The notes under the pieces were generated by a model. It had not been told where the DNA came from and searched no databases. It saw only the letters and a program-made list of their open reading frames with translations. From Alphaproteobacteria bacterium UBA2966 (GTDB lineage: Bacteria > Pseudomonadota > Alphaproteobacteria > UBA2966): DNA of 64,000 bases. The DNA is taken from contig DEBC01000089.1 of assembly GCA_002348365.1 (NCBI GenBank), positions 8,054-72,053 on the forward strand, written 5' to 3'. Both the position numbers and the translations under genes were made by a program. Position 1 is the first letter of the stretch. The number at the start of each line of letters is the position of its first letter. Positions 35,803 to 45,484 of the stretch are shown in pieces.

Positions 35803-38277
35803 TCAGAAGCGGCGCAGCAAGCGATCAATATATTCGAGTTCGGGCTGCGGACGGGTGCGCTGACTGGCCCGCCGGTGCAACTCGTCCAGGATCTCCTTCG
35901 CTTTCTGCAGTGATGCCTTGTCGGGCACCTTGACATCGTCACCGGTGTCGATGCCGGCGCCCTGCATGGGCCGTCCCAGGGGATCGACGTCATCGTCGCC
36001 TGTGCCCGGACCTTCCTCCATGCCGATATCGCTCAGCATCTGCTGCATGATGGCGCCCGCACCCGCGCGCAAGTGTTCCAGGGCATTCGTCTGTGGGCCA
36101 ATCGCCTGATCGTTGCGATTGCGCGACAATGCCTCGCGTGCGTCCCGCATCGAAAGCTCACCTTCGCCGAGCGCCTCGGGAATGTCGCCGGAATTCTCAC
36201 CCAGGCGCCGCATGATTTCGCCGAGCATGCGGCGCAACGCCTCTTGCATGCCGGCATCCGCCGTTGCGTCGGGTGGTTGCTGCCCTTGTTGTCCGCGTTG
36301 GCCCTGGTGCCCCTGCTGGCCTTGTTGGGCACGCCGGAAGCTGCGATCCAGGAGCTGCTGCTGACGTATCATCAACTCACCGAGATCGCGCAGATTCCGT
36401 TGTCCGCGACGCTGGGCCTCCCGCTGCTGAGAAGACATCACTCCGGCACGGAGGTTCTCCAGAATACTTCGCAGCTGCGACAACAGTTCCCGGGCCGCAT
36501 CCTTTGAACCCATGCGGCTCAGCTCTCGGGCTCGGTCGAGCAGACGCTGAAGGTCGTCGCGACTCAGGGCGAGGATGTCGTTCTCGATGGCCTGTAGGCC
36601 TGCTGTATCCTCCGCGGTCTGCATTGCCTGCTCGGCCAGGGCCTGCAGGAAACGATCGAGCGCCTCCTGCAGCTCGTTCATGAGCCGTTCGATCTCGTGT
36701 GGGGGCGCGTTGCGGGCCAGCGCTTCCAACAGCGCCTGCTCCAACATGCGGACCTCGCGTTCAGCGATGGAAAGCGCTCCGTCTTCGATGCGCAAGGCTG
36801 TGTCCCACAACATCTGGCGAACATCGTCCATCACGGCGTCTTCACCGCTTCGCTCCAGACGCCGCCGCGCCGAATTCATGGTCAGGAATGACGTGTAGTC
36901 GTCGTAATACTCTTCGGGTAACGCCGCGATGGCACCGATGGCGCGGGCGATGTCCTCGCGAGCTTCGGGCTCAACCGCAAGCCTCTTGCGCTGTTCGATG
37001 ATGGCGCGGGCCACAGGGTGACTGAAATCGCGTTGTGGCAACGTGATTTCAAACTCCTCACTGAACCCTCGTTGATTGATTTGATCTTCCGCGCGAAGAC
37101 GCACCCGGGCCGGCAAGCCCGCCCAGGCATGCGGCGTCAAATCCTGGAAGACCGTATCGTTCGCGGTCTTCACATTGGGTCCGGCAAGGATCATTTCTAT
37201 TTCATACAACTCATCGGTCTCGGACAGACGGATTTCCAGGTGCACATCGGCGAGCCCGTAATCATCTCCGGCGCTATAGTCGATGCGTAGCGCCGAGCGC
37301 TGAGTTTCCACGGGGATTTCATTGAATGCGATCGTCGGTGGCCGGTCGGGAACGATGTCTAGCTTCCACACGCCGAGGGGCTCGTCCATCTGCTGGATTA
37401 CGAGGCGGCGCGCGGTCTCGATATTGGTTCGAAGCTCGAACACATCACCGTCGACCAATGCGAAAGGAACGGACCGCCCGTCGAGATGCACTGTTGGCAA
37501 TCCTTTGCCACCGTTCACCTTCGCGAGGAGTTCGCTGCCCGCCGGCACCTGAATGGTTTCGATGATTTGCGATACTTGCATGGTCTCATCGGAGTCGGCC
37601 TCGGACAGTGTCAATGTTTCCCGCTGTTTGAGCAGGATGGGCGGCAACTGCGTGTAGGCCGGTGGTGCGATCCAGGCTTCGACGATCGCGGGTGCCACGC
37701 GTTCGCCGGCGAAGCTTGGAGCTACGCCCGATACGATGCGGTCCCAGGACTCACCGCCCGCCACCGAAAATCCGATGAAGAGAAGCAACCCGACCGCCGC
37801 CCGAATCGCTCGCGTATCGAACCGCGCGAGGCCGGGACTGGGGAGACCAATTCTCAATCGGCGAATACTGGCAAGTGCTCGGCGGCGGTGGAGTCGCCAC
37901 AATTCCCGTGTCCCCTCGTCGGTTCCGGCTGTTGCGAGGGAATCGTTCAGGGTCGTGAGCGGACGATGCAGGAGCCCACTATGCCTTTCGAGGCGACGGC
38001 GCGCGTCTTCCTGATCTGGTGGCAAGAGCCTGGAGAGGCCATGCCAGAGAGCGACACCAAAGGCGGCAACGAAAATCAGGAGCCCCGTGACGTGGATCCA
38101 ACCGGACAGGACAGTCCAGGTGTCGAGGAGTGACAGCGCAATGAACAATCCGCAAACGCCCGTCGCAGGCCAGAGAGCTGGCCAGAGGCGTTCCCAGAAG
38201 AGTGCGACGCGCGCGACAACCAGTTTGCGGCCCAGTGCCTTGACAATCGTCGATGCGCGAATCTCACGAGATTTCAT
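35803..38277 (-). CDS. TIGR02302-type (DUF4175) membrane protein
   Basis: 824-residue protein. Two transmembrane helices near the N terminus (about residues 32-75) and one near 158-175, then a large extracytoplasmic beta-rich region, then a long helical/coiled-coil part (about 480-660). Residues about 655-675 are a Gly/Gln run (QQGQQGHQGQRGQQGQQ) resembling short collagen-like repeats. The family is alphaproteobacterial and of unknown function. It overlaps lysA by four bases (ATGA). Confidence 0.88.
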   Translation of the reverse strand: MKSREIRASTIVKALGRKLVVARVALFWERLWPALWPATGVCGLFIALSLLDTWTVLSGWIHVTGLLIFVAAFGVALWHGLSRLLPPDQEDARRRLERHSGLLHRPLTTLNDSLATAGTDEGTRELWRLHRRRALASIRRLRIGLPSPGLARFDTRAIRAAVGLLLFIGFSVAGGESWDRIVSGVAPSFAGERVAPAIVEAWIAPPAYTQLPPILLKQRETLTLSEADSDETMQVSQIIETIQVPAGSELLAKVNGGKGLPTVHLDGRSVPFALVDGDVFELRTNIETARRLVIQQMDEPLGVWKLDIVPDRPPTIAFNEIPVETQRSALRIDYSAGDDYGLADVHLEIRLSETDELYEIEMILAGPNVKTANDTVFQDLTPHAWAGLPARVRLRAEDQINQRGFSEEFEITLPQRDFSHPVARAIIEQRKRLAVEPEAREDIARAIGAIAALPEEYYDDYTSFLTMNSARRRLERSGEDAVMDDVRQMLWDTALRIEDGALSIAEREVRMLEQALLEALARNAPPHEIERLMNELQEALDRFLQALAEQAMQTAEDTAGLQAIENDILALSRDDLQRLLDRARELSRMGSKDAARELLSQLRSILENLRAGVMSSQQREAQRRGQRNLRDLGELMIRQQQLLDRSFRRAQQGQQGHQGQRGQQGQQPPDATADAGMQEALRRMLGEIMRRLGENSGDIPEALGEGELSMRDAREALSRNRNDQAIGPQTNALEHLRAGAGAIMQQMLSDIGMEEGPGTGDDDVDPLGRPMQGAGIDTGDDVKVPDKASLQKAKEILDELHRRASQRTRPQPELEYIDRLLRRF

Positions 38278-39569
38278 GCGACACCTCGCGTGCGGCTGAC
38301 GTTGCGGTCGTCAAACCAGGATGGCATCTCCTCGAGCGCCAGCATCTCCTCGTTCGTTTGATGCCGGCGGACAATCTCGAAGATGTCTCCGTTGACCAGT
38401 ACTTCGGCCGCGAGCGGGCGGCTGTTGTAGTTGGACGACATGACGGCACCGTAGGCACCAGCGGTCCGGATCACCAGTAAATCATCCGTGACGAGAGGCG
38501 GCATGGGCCGTCCATGCGCAAAAACATCGCCGGACTCGCAGATTGGGCCAACGATGTCCGTAGGGTGAAAATCCGTGTCAGCCGCGGACTCGCGGACGGG
38601 GACGATTGCGTGGTGCGCGTCGTAGAGACTGGGCCGCAACAGGTCGTTCATGGCGGCGTCCAACACGGTGAATGTATGGCCGGCCGATTCCTTGATATAG
38701 AGCACGCGGCTTACCAGAACCCCGGCATTGCCAACGATGACACGGCCCGGTTCGAACACCAACTCACAATCGACGGCCGCTGTGACGCGTTTGACCATTT
38801 CCGCATATTCGGAAGGTGTGGGTGGAGTCTCTCCCTCGTATGGGATTCCCAGTCCGCCACCGAGATCCAACCGGCGAATATCGTGTCCGTCATGGCGCAG
38901 TTGGTCCACGATGCCGACGATCTTGGTGAAGGCGGCATCGAAGGGCGCCAGGCTCGTAATTTGGGATCCGATATGCGCGGCCACGCCGACGACCTCAATG
39001 CCCGGAAGCACTTTGGCGCGTGCGTAGTCTTCTCGGGCGGCGGGCCAGGGAATTCCGAATTTGTCCTGATGTCGACCTGTTGAGATTTTCTCGTGTGTGT
39101 CCGCGTCGACGTCAGGATTCACCCGCACCGCAATTTGAGCGGTCAGTCCCTTTGAGGCCGCTATATCAGACAGGAGGTCAAGTTCCGCACTCGACTCGAC
39201 GTTGAATTGTCCAATGTTCTTGTCGAGGGCGTGCGAGAGTTCTTCGCGGCTCTTCCCAACTCCCGAGAAGACGATTTGTGCTGGCGCGACCCCCGCGGCG
39301 AGCGCGCGCTCGAGTTCACCCGCCGAAACCACGTCGGCGCCCGCGCCCATTTCAGCCAGTGTCCGGATGACGGCAAGATTGGCATTGGCTTTGACGGCGT
39401 AACAGAACGCAGCGTCGACGCCCGAAAATGCTCCGGTGAAGACCCGGTAGTGATGTTGCAGCGTCGCCGTCGAATAGCAGAAGAACGGGGTCCCGATTTC
39501 AGCCGCAATACGGCTGAGAGGGACATCTTCTGCGTACAGTTCGCCGTTACGATATGCGAAGTGATCCAT
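38274..39569 (-). CDS. lysA: diaminopimelate decarboxylase
   Basis: 431-residue PLP enzyme converting meso-diaminopimelate to lysine. PLP lysine in FCYAVKANANLAVIRTL near residue 52; glycine-rich phosphate loop DLGGGLGIPY; the active-site CESGDVFAHGR near the C terminus. Fold-type III barrel plus beta domain of normal length. It is downstream of lptM and argH and overlaps the next gene. Confidence 0.95.
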   Translation of the reverse strand: MDHFAYRNGELYAEDVPLSRIAAEIGTPFFCYSTATLQHHYRVFTGAFSGVDAAFCYAVKANANLAVIRTLAEMGAGADVVSAGELERALAAGVAPAQIVFSGVGKSREELSHALDKNIGQFNVESSAELDLLSDIAASKGLTAQIAVRVNPDVDADTHEKISTGRHQDKFGIPWPAAREDYARAKVLPGIEVVGVAAHIGSQITSLAPFDAAFTKIVGIVDQLRHDGHDIRRLDLGGGLGIPYEGETPPTPSEYAEMVKRVTAAVDCELVFEPGRVIVGNAGVLVSRVLYIKESAGHTFTVLDAAMNDLLRPSLYDAHHAIVPVRESAADTDFHPTDIVGPICESGDVFAHGRPMPPLVTDDLLVIRTAGAYGAVMSSNYNSRPLAAEVLVNGDIFEIVRRHQTNEEMLALEEMPSWFDDRNVSRTRGVA

Positions 39570-39652
39570 GATGAATCCGGTTCAATCGCTCTTGCCTGCC
39601 CATCCTGCGCAGCATGGGCAAAGACCCGGCAAGAGGCAAGAAATGGCTTGGT

Positions 39653-39793
39653 TCAGCGCCGTTTGGTTTCTTCCTTTTTGAGTGGCGGTTCGAGCGGGCC
39701 CTTTTTCCCGCATGCCGAAAGCGCACTGGCCAAGCCGATCGAAATGACCAGGGCCATGATGACTGGCAGGATTCGACCGGTGCAGAAGGTCAT
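39653..39793 (-). CDS. lptM: small lipoprotein LptM (YifL-like)
   Basis: 46-residue lipoprotein that I translated by hand. MTFCTGRILPVIMALVISIG is a signal peptide; the lipobox is L-S-A-C, giving a mature start CGKKGPLEPP, the LptM signature. In Escherichia coli LptM helps mature the LptD lipopolysaccharide translocon. ATG 39791-39793 overlaps the argH stop in ATGA. The argH-lptM-lysA order is widely conserved in proteobacteria. Confidence 0.92.
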   Translation of the reverse strand: MTFCTGRILPVIMALVISIGLASALSACGKKGPLEPPLKKEETKRR

Positions 39794-41214
39794 GATTCTG
39801 CCAATCGCTGCCGGGCTTCGCTGATGGCTTCCCGGACGCGTGCAGGAGATGTGCCGCCCAGACTCGTCCGGCTTTCAATGGACTGACGGACACTGAGAAC
39901 GTCGAGCACGGCTGATGTGATTCTCGGTTCGATCTTCTGCATGTCACCGAGCGGCACGTCTTCGAGTGCCAGATTTCCCGACTCGGCAATCCGAACAATC
40001 TGGGCGGTTACCTGATGTGCCTGTCGGAAAGGCAGGGCCAGTTCCTTGACCAGCCAATCCGCGAGATCGGTGGCTGTGGCGTAACCCTGTCCGGCTGCTT
40101 CCTCCATGGGCTCTGTATTCACAGTCATCTCGGCAATCATCGCGGTTACAGCGGCGATACAGAGCGAAATCGAGTCGACGGCATCGAAGGTCGGTTCCTT
40201 GTCTTCCTGCATGTCTTTTGAATAGGTCATGGGCAGACCCTTCATCAGGATGAGGAGAGCGTTCACGGCACCAACGATTCGTCCGACCTTCCCACGTACC
40301 AGCTCAGCCGCATCCGGGTTCTTTTTCTGCGGCATCATCGACGAGCCCGTTGCCAGCGTGTCCGGCAACGTGATGAACCCGAATTGGGACGTTGACCAAA
40401 TCACGATCTCTTCTGCCAGCCGCGACAGGTGTACTGCACACAGCGAGAGTGAGGCCAGGAACTCGACGGCAAAATCCCTGTCCGCCACTGCGTCCATTGA
40501 GTTTCGGCTGGGTCCATCGAAACCGAGTGCGTCGGCGGTTGCGTTCCGATCTATGGGGATCGAAGTGCCCGCAAGCGCACCTGCGCCCAGTGGACTGAGG
40601 TTCAGACGCTTGCGGCAATCGGAGAGACGCGAGCGGTCCCTCTCGAACATCTCGAAATAGGCCATTAGGTGATGGCCGAGCGTCACGGGCTGGGCACTTT
40701 GCAGGTGCGTGAATCCGGGCATCACCGTGGCTGCGTGCTCTTCGGCTCGCATCAGCAACACTTCTTGGAGTGCCTTCAATACATCCCGTGTGTCATCAAC
40801 GGCATCGCGCACCCACAAGCGGAAGTCGGTCGCGACCTGGTCGTTGCGTGACCGGGCGGTATGGAGCCGGCCTCCGGCCTCACCCACAATTTCGGTAAGC
40901 CGGGCCTCGACGTGCATATGGATGTCTTCCAGGGCTGGCGTGAAGGCGAACTCACCTCTGGCGATTTCGTCTTCAATCTGGTCGAGGCCCTTCAAAATCT
41001 TGTGACCGTCGTCCTCTGGAATTATCTCTTGTGCGATCAACATGTTACAGTGCGCCCGCGACGCTGCGATGTCGTGAGCGTAGAGACGCCGATCGAAGTC
41101 GATGGAAGCGTTGATCCGCTCCATGACCGCGTGAGGCTCGCTGCTGAACCGGTCGCGCAGCAACCCTGGGGAGGTCTGTTGTCCCCCTGACCGGTCAGTC
41201 GCATCATCGTTCAT
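39790..41214 (-). CDS. argH: argininosuccinate lyase
   Basis: 474-residue enzyme of the fumarase/aspartase superfamily; final step of arginine synthesis. Signature GSSMMPQKKNPDAAEL is intact; HTARSRNDQVATDFRLW and GFTHLQSAQPVTLGHH carry the conserved catalytic-region residues. Starts divergently from the TlpA-like gene with about 30 bases between start codons. Confidence 0.96.
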   Translation of the reverse strand: MNDDATDRSGGQQTSPGLLRDRFSSEPHAVMERINASIDFDRRLYAHDIAASRAHCNMLIAQEIIPEDDGHKILKGLDQIEDEIARGEFAFTPALEDIHMHVEARLTEIVGEAGGRLHTARSRNDQVATDFRLWVRDAVDDTRDVLKALQEVLLMRAEEHAATVMPGFTHLQSAQPVTLGHHLMAYFEMFERDRSRLSDCRKRLNLSPLGAGALAGTSIPIDRNATADALGFDGPSRNSMDAVADRDFAVEFLASLSLCAVHLSRLAEEIVIWSTSQFGFITLPDTLATGSSMMPQKKNPDAAELVRGKVGRIVGAVNALLILMKGLPMTYSKDMQEDKEPTFDAVDSISLCIAAVTAMIAEMTVNTEPMEEAAGQGYATATDLADWLVKELALPFRQAHQVTAQIVRIAESGNLALEDVPLGDMQKIEPRITSAVLDVLSVRQSIESRTSLGGTSPARVREAISEARQRLAES

Positions 41215-41246
41215 TGGATTACCTCAGCCACACACATCGCACGTAC

Positions 41247-41858
41247 ATGAAGCACGGACATACAATAAGGGGTTCGCTGGCCATGTGGGGAGCAATCCTC
41301 GCACTGACCGGATTGCTGGCCATTCACGCCTCGGCACTCGCTGATCCCGCCCAAAGCGAGCTGTCCGTTGGCCAGATGCAAAACTTCACTTTCTTTGATG
41401 CTCCCAAACCGATGCCCGAGGTTTCGTTCATCGATAGCGATGGCCGCGAACTCGGATTGGGCGATTTTCGCGGCAAGTTCGTCCTTGTCAATCTCTGGGC
41501 GACCTGGTGCGGGCCCTGTCGTCGTGAGATGCCGTCCCTCGACCGACTGCAAGCTCGACTCTCGGGAAGCGATTTCACGGTACTCGCGCTCTCCCAGGAT
41601 CGCAAAGGCGTCGCCATCGTCGAGAAATTCCTGGCTCAGATCGGTACCTGGAATCTCGCCATCTATGTCGATTCGTCGGCTCGGTCAGCTCGTCGCCTGG
41701 GGGCGATCGGGCTGCCCACCACCGTGCTTCTCGATCGGCAGGGCCAAATTATCGGCCGCCTCATCGGGTCTGCTGAATGGGATTCCGATGAAGCAGCGCG
41801 CCTGATCAAGTCGGTCATCCAGGACTCAGAGCGCCAGTCGGCCCACGCCCGGCGCTGA
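41247..41858 (+). CDS. TlpA/ResA-type thioredoxin-like protein
   Basis: 203-residue exported thiol-disulfide protein. An N-terminal hydrophobic segment (about residues 10-30) serves as signal or anchor. The active site is WATWCGPC near residue 84, followed by the cis-Pro in IGLPTTVLLD. Expected to reduce cysteines in the periplasm, for example for cytochrome c maturation. ATG 41247 is preferred to the TTG at 41214 that overlaps the argH start. Confidence 0.9.
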   Translation: MKHGHTIRGSLAMWGAILALTGLLAIHASALADPAQSELSVGQMQNFTFFDAPKPMPEVSFIDSDGRELGLGDFRGKFVLVNLWATWCGPCRREMPSLDRLQARLSGSDFTVLALSQDRKGVAIVEKFLAQIGTWNLAIYVDSSARSARRLGAIGLPTTVLLDRQGQIIGRLIGSAEWDSDEAARLIKSVIQDSERQSAHARR

Positions 41859-41876
41859 CACCCGCCTTATCGGGTG
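41859..41876. terminator. convergent terminator-like hairpin
   Basis: CACCCG (41859-41864) and CGGGTG (41871-41876) with loop CCTTAT sit exactly where the plus-strand TlpA-like gene and the minus-strand hbd gene meet; the stem overlaps the hbd stop region. It can serve both strands. Confidence 0.5.
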
Positions 41877-42763
41877 GGCGTTGGCGGCTCTGTGGAGTAA
41901 TCGTAGAACCCGCGTCCCGATTTGCGTCCGACCCAACCGGCGTCAACATATTTCACCATCAGGGGACACGGTCGGTATTTCGAGTCAGCGAGGCCGTCGT
42001 AAAGCACCTGCATCACGGCGAGGCAGGTATCGAGACCGATGAAGTCGGCCAGTTGCAGTGGCCCCATCGGGTGGTGGGCGCCCAGGCGCATCGCCGTGTC
42101 GATGGCTTCGACGTTGCCCACGCCCTCGTACAGTGTGTAGACGGCCTCGTTGATCATCGGCAGCAGGATTCGGTTGACGATGAAGGCCGGAAAATCCTCT
42201 GCACTGGCCGGGGATTTTCCCAGATTTCGTGCGACTTCGGTCACGCAGGCGTACGTATCCTGGCCCGTGGCGATGCCCCGGATGACCTCGACCAGTTCCA
42301 TCATGGGAACCGGGTTCATGAAATGCATGCCAACGAATTTCTCAGGCCGGTCCGTGGCCGCCGCCAGTCGTGTAATCGAAATGGATGATGTGTTGCTGGC
42401 GATGAGGGCTTCGGGCTTCAGCAAGGGGCAGAGAGCCGTGTAAATCTCGAGCTTGATCTGCTCATTCTCAACGGCACTCTCGATGACCAGATCGGCTGTC
42501 CCGAGTGCGGCCATGTCGGTCGTAGCCGTGATGCGGCCCAACGCATCCGCCGACTCGCTTTCGCCGATGGTCCCTCGCGAGACCTGACGTGCCATATTCT
42601 TCTCGATCGTGGATACGGCCTTGTCGAGCTGTTCCTGGCTGATGTCGTTCAGGATGACTTCGTAGCCAGCCAGCGCGCTGACGTGCGTGATGCCATTACC
42701 CATTTGACCGGCGCCGATCACACCGACCTGCTTGATGTCGGCTGCTGTTATCTCAGTTGCCAA
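41867..42763 (-). CDS. 3-hydroxybutyryl-CoA dehydrogenase
   Basis: 298-residue NAD-dependent 3-hydroxyacyl-CoA dehydrogenase. Rossmann motif VGVIGAGQMGNGI near the N terminus, catalytic His-Glu pair region HFMNPVPMMELVEVI, and a C-terminal 3HCDH domain ending GRKSGRGFYDY. The start is assigned to TTG 42763 because AGGAGC lies ten bases upstream and the length then matches the family; it overlaps the end of etfA by 11 bases. Works in butyrate/PHB or beta-oxidation pathways with the ETF pair. Confidence 0.92.
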   Translation of the reverse strand: MATEITAADIKQVGVIGAGQMGNGITHVSALAGYEVILNDISQEQLDKAVSTIEKNMARQVSRGTIGESESADALGRITATTDMAALGTADLVIESAVENEQIKLEIYTALCPLLKPEALIASNTSSISITRLAAATDRPEKFVGMHFMNPVPMMELVEVIRGIATGQDTYACVTEVARNLGKSPASAEDFPAFIVNRILLPMINEAVYTLYEGVGNVEAIDTAMRLGAHHPMGPLQLADFIGLDTCLAVMQVLYDGLADSKYRPCPLMVKYVDAGWVGRKSGRGFYDYSTEPPTPTR

Positions 42764-43697
42764 TCTTCTGGAGCTCCTTTTCGAGTTCGGGCAATGCGTC
42801 GAACAGGTCTGCCACGAGGCCGAAGTCGGCAACCTGGAAGATCGGTGCCTCTTCATCCTTGTTGATCGCCACGATGACCTTGCTGTCCTTCATGCCTGCA
42901 AGATGCTGGATGGCGCCGGAAATTCCCACCGCAACATAAAGCTCCGGCGCCACGATCTTTCCGGTTTGACCGACTTGATAGTCGTTCGGGACGAATCCCG
43001 CATCAACGGCCGCCCGTGACGCGCCCACGGCTGCACCCAGCTTGTCGGCGACGTTTTCGATCAGATAGAAGTTATCACCACTTTGCATGCCGCGACCGCC
43101 CGAGACGACCACGCGGGCTGATGTGAGTTCGGGGCGTTCGTTCTTGCTGACTTCACTGCCGATGAACGTCGAAATGCCCGGATTCTCAGCGGCGGAAGCC
43201 TCTTCCACCGATCCGGAACCACCAGAAGTCTCGGCGGTGGCGAACGCCGTTGTGCGAACCGTGATGAACTTGGTGTCATCGTCGCTTTGCACTGTTGCCA
43301 GGGCGTTGCCCGCATAGATGGGGCGAACGAACGTATCGGCGGACACGACTTCCTGGATATCCGAGATTTGAGCCATGTCAGCCAACGCGGCGGCGCGCGG
43401 CATGAAGTCCTTACCGAACGTATCCGCTGGCGCCAGGATCGCGTCGTAGTCGCCGGCCAAAGAGACGAGCAAGGGCGCCATATTCTCGGCAAGATGATGC
43501 TCATAGGCCGGATCATCGACGATCAGAGCCTTGGCCACGCCGGCCACCGCCGCGGCGGCATCGGCGACGGCACGGCAATTCGATCCCGCAACCAGAACAT
43601 GGACATCGCCGCCGATCTCTGCGGCAGCCGTCACGGTGTTGAGGGTTGGGTCCTTGAGCTCGACATTATCGTGCTCCGCAATGACGAGGACTGCCAT
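42753..43697 (-). CDS. etfA: electron transfer flavoprotein alpha subunit
   Basis: 314-residue FAD-binding subunit carrying electrons from acyl-CoA dehydrogenases to ETF-quinone oxidoreductase. The C-terminal FAD motif region VVVSGGRGMQSGDNFYLIENVADKLGAAVGASRA is split here by positions 195-228, and AVGISGAIQHLAGM follows. Normal length. Shares one base with etfB and overlaps hbd. Confidence 0.95.
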   Translation of the reverse strand: MAVLVIAEHDNVELKDPTLNTVTAAAEIGGDVHVLVAGSNCRAVADAAAAVAGVAKALIVDDPAYEHHLAENMAPLLVSLAGDYDAILAPADTFGKDFMPRAAALADMAQISDIQEVVSADTFVRPIYAGNALATVQSDDDTKFITVRTTAFATAETSGGSGSVEEASAAENPGISTFIGSEVSKNERPELTSARVVVSGGRGMQSGDNFYLIENVADKLGAAVGASRAAVDAGFVPNDYQVGQTGKIVAPELYVAVGISGAIQHLAGMKDSKVIVAINKDEEAPIFQVADFGLVADLFDALPELEKELQKIGN

Positions 43698-44446
43698 TAG
43701 ATTACTCCCGCATCGTTGTGGAGCTTGTCGACAAGCTCGGCTACGGACTCGACTTTGATGCCCGCCTCGCGCCCCGGAGGTTCGGTGACCGTCAGGGTCT
43801 TCAAGCGGGGAGCGATATCTACGCCCAGGTCTTCAGGCGTCTTCTCATCGATCGGCTTCTTCTTCGCCTTCATGATGTTCGGAAGACTGGCGTATCGCGG
43901 CTCATTCAGCCGGAGATCGGTGGTCATCACGCAGGGGACCTGAACGTCGACCGTCTCCAGACCTCCGTCCACTTCGCGCGTGATCCGCGCATTGCCGTCG
44001 CCGATGTCCAGTTCCGACGCGAAGGTCGCTTGGGGCCATCCGAGCAGCGCCGCGACCATCTGACCCGTCTGGTTGGAGTCATCGTCGATTGCCTGCTTGC
44101 CAAGGATGACGAGCCCCGGCTGCTCCGCCTCGATGACCGCCTTCAACAGCTTGGCCACGGCCAGAGGCTGGAGTTCGTCGTCCGTCTTGACGTGGATGCC
44201 GCGGTCCGCGCCCATGGCCAGGGCTGTTCGTATGGTCTCCTGACACTGCTGGGGTCCGAGGCTGACGGCGACAACTTCCTCCGCCTTGCCGGCTTCGTGA
44301 AGCCTGATGGCCTCTTCCACACCGATTTCATCAAAGGGATTCATCGACATCTTGACGTTCGCCGTCTCAACGCCGCTTTGATCGGCCTTCACGCGGACCT
44401 TGACGTTGTAGTCAATCACGCGCTTTACCGCGACGAGTACTTTCAT
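43697..44446 (-). CDS. etfB: electron transfer flavoprotein beta subunit
   Basis: 249-residue AMP-binding subunit of ETF. The N terminus MKVLVAVKRVIDYNVKVRVK and the recognition region VLGKQAIDDDSNQTGQMVAALLGWPQ are typical; the signature near 160-180 (VDGGLETVDVQVPCVMT) is intact. First gene of the etfB-etfA-hbd operon. A strong terminator on the same strand lies 60-100 bases upstream, so its promoter must be downstream of that, or the terminator acts as an attenuator. Confidence 0.95.
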   Translation of the reverse strand: MKVLVAVKRVIDYNVKVRVKADQSGVETANVKMSMNPFDEIGVEEAIRLHEAGKAEEVVAVSLGPQQCQETIRTALAMGADRGIHVKTDDELQPLAVAKLLKAVIEAEQPGLVILGKQAIDDDSNQTGQMVAALLGWPQATFASELDIGDGNARITREVDGGLETVDVQVPCVMTTDLRLNEPRYASLPNIMKAKKKPIDEKTPEDLGVDIAPRLKTLTVTEPPGREAGIKVESVAELVDKLHNDAGVI

Positions 44447-44506
44447 GTCTTGCTTGCTCCGGAACGATGGGGCCAGTGGGCAGCGGATTTACGTAGAGCC
44501 GAGCCC

Positions 44507-44549
44507 AAAAAAGCCGCAAAACCGGGAGAAATCCCCCGGTTTTCGCGGC
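44507..44549 (-). terminator. intrinsic terminator with T-run upstream of etfB
   Basis: GCCGCAAAACCGGG (44513-44526) pairs with CCCGGTTTTCGCGGC (44535-44549) in 14 pairs with a single bulge and an eight-base loop. On the minus strand the stem is followed by TTTTTT (44512-44507), the classic Rho-independent arrangement. No minus-strand gene ends directly before it; the nearest upstream minus gene is the adenosyltransferase at 46349. It may stop read-through into etfBA or be an etf attenuator. Confidence 0.8.
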
Positions 44550-44692
44550 GCAGAATATGTCCGCCCAAGAGTGGAGTCAACGCGCGTCACTACGTACCGC
44601 TCGTGAGACGAATTTCATCCCCGTGGTCGCGTCCGTCGGGCATCATTGGGTACAAGAGCGCAGAACCAAAAAAGCCGAGGGGAATTGTCAGC

Positions 44693-45484
44693 ATGGAGCG
44701 TGGAACGGCGTTGGTCACCGGCGCATCGGCCGGGATCGGAGAGGCGTTTGCCAATCTCCTGGCTGCTGAGGGCTTCGATCTGATCCTGACGGCACGACGG
44801 GCGGAGCGATTGCGTGTGCTATCGGCTTCTTTGACGGAACGACACGGAGTGAAGGTGAGCGGGATTCCCGCGGACCTTGCCGACCCGGCCGGACCACAAC
44901 GTCTTTACGACGAACTGAACGAGGCCGGCCAAACGATCGACCTTCTGGTCAACAATGCGGGATTCGGCGGGGTCGGCCGTTTCGAGGCACTTGATCAGGT
45001 CCGACAGCGCGAAATGATCGACGTCAATGTCAGCGCTCTGACCCGATTGGCGGGATTGATGCTGCCCGGCATGAAGGCCCGCGCGCGTGGCGGGATCATC
45101 AACGTCGCCTCCACCGCCGCCTTTCAGGCGGGACCGTTCATGGCGGTTTACTACGCCAGCAAGGCCTATGTGCTGTCGTTCTCCGAGGCGTTGTCCGAGG
45201 AATGTCGTGGTACGGGCGTCACCGTGTCGTGCCTTTGTCCCGGCGTCACCGCCACGGAGTTCTTCGAGACAGCAGGGTTCGGGGACCTGCCGCTATATCG
45301 TCTCGGCATGATGGATGCGGCGCGGGTGGCCCGCCTGGGATATGACGGCTGGCGCTCGGGGCGCGCCATCGTCCTGCCGGGATTGCGCAATCAGGTGCTC
45401 GTGTGGGGGTCGAGGGTGTTGCCGCGCCCGGTGACACGACGCGCCATTCGTTTTTTGCAGGAGAAATCGGGCGCTGTGACATGA
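44693..45484 (+). CDS. short-chain dehydrogenase (DltE/YqjQ-like)
   Basis: 263-residue SDR. TGASAGIGEAF near residues 9-19, NNAGFGGVG, catalytic serine in VASTAAFQAG and Y-x3-K in YYASKAYVLSFSEAL; the RR after TA in the second strand suggests NADPH. Start 44693 follows GAGGGG about ten bases upstream. Its stop overlaps the start of the following nuclease gene in ATGA. This SDR-nuclease pair is oriented against all neighbours. Confidence 0.9.
   Translation: MERGTALVTGASAGIGEAFANLLAAEGFDLILTARRAERLRVLSASLTERHGVKVSGIPADLADPAGPQRLYDELNEAGQTIDLLVNNAGFGGVGRFEALDQVRQREMIDVNVSALTRLAGLMLPGMKARARGGIINVASTAAFQAGPFMAVYYASKAYVLSFSEALSEECRGTGVTVSCLCPGVTATEFFETAGFGDLPLYRLGMMDAARVARLGYDGWRSGRAIVLPGLRNQVLVWGSRVLPRPVTRRAIRFLQEKSGAVT

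Noticed and set aside
43718..44692. Upstream extension of the SDR frame
   Set aside because: The extension is antisense to etfB; the SDR fold and ribosome site begin at 44693.
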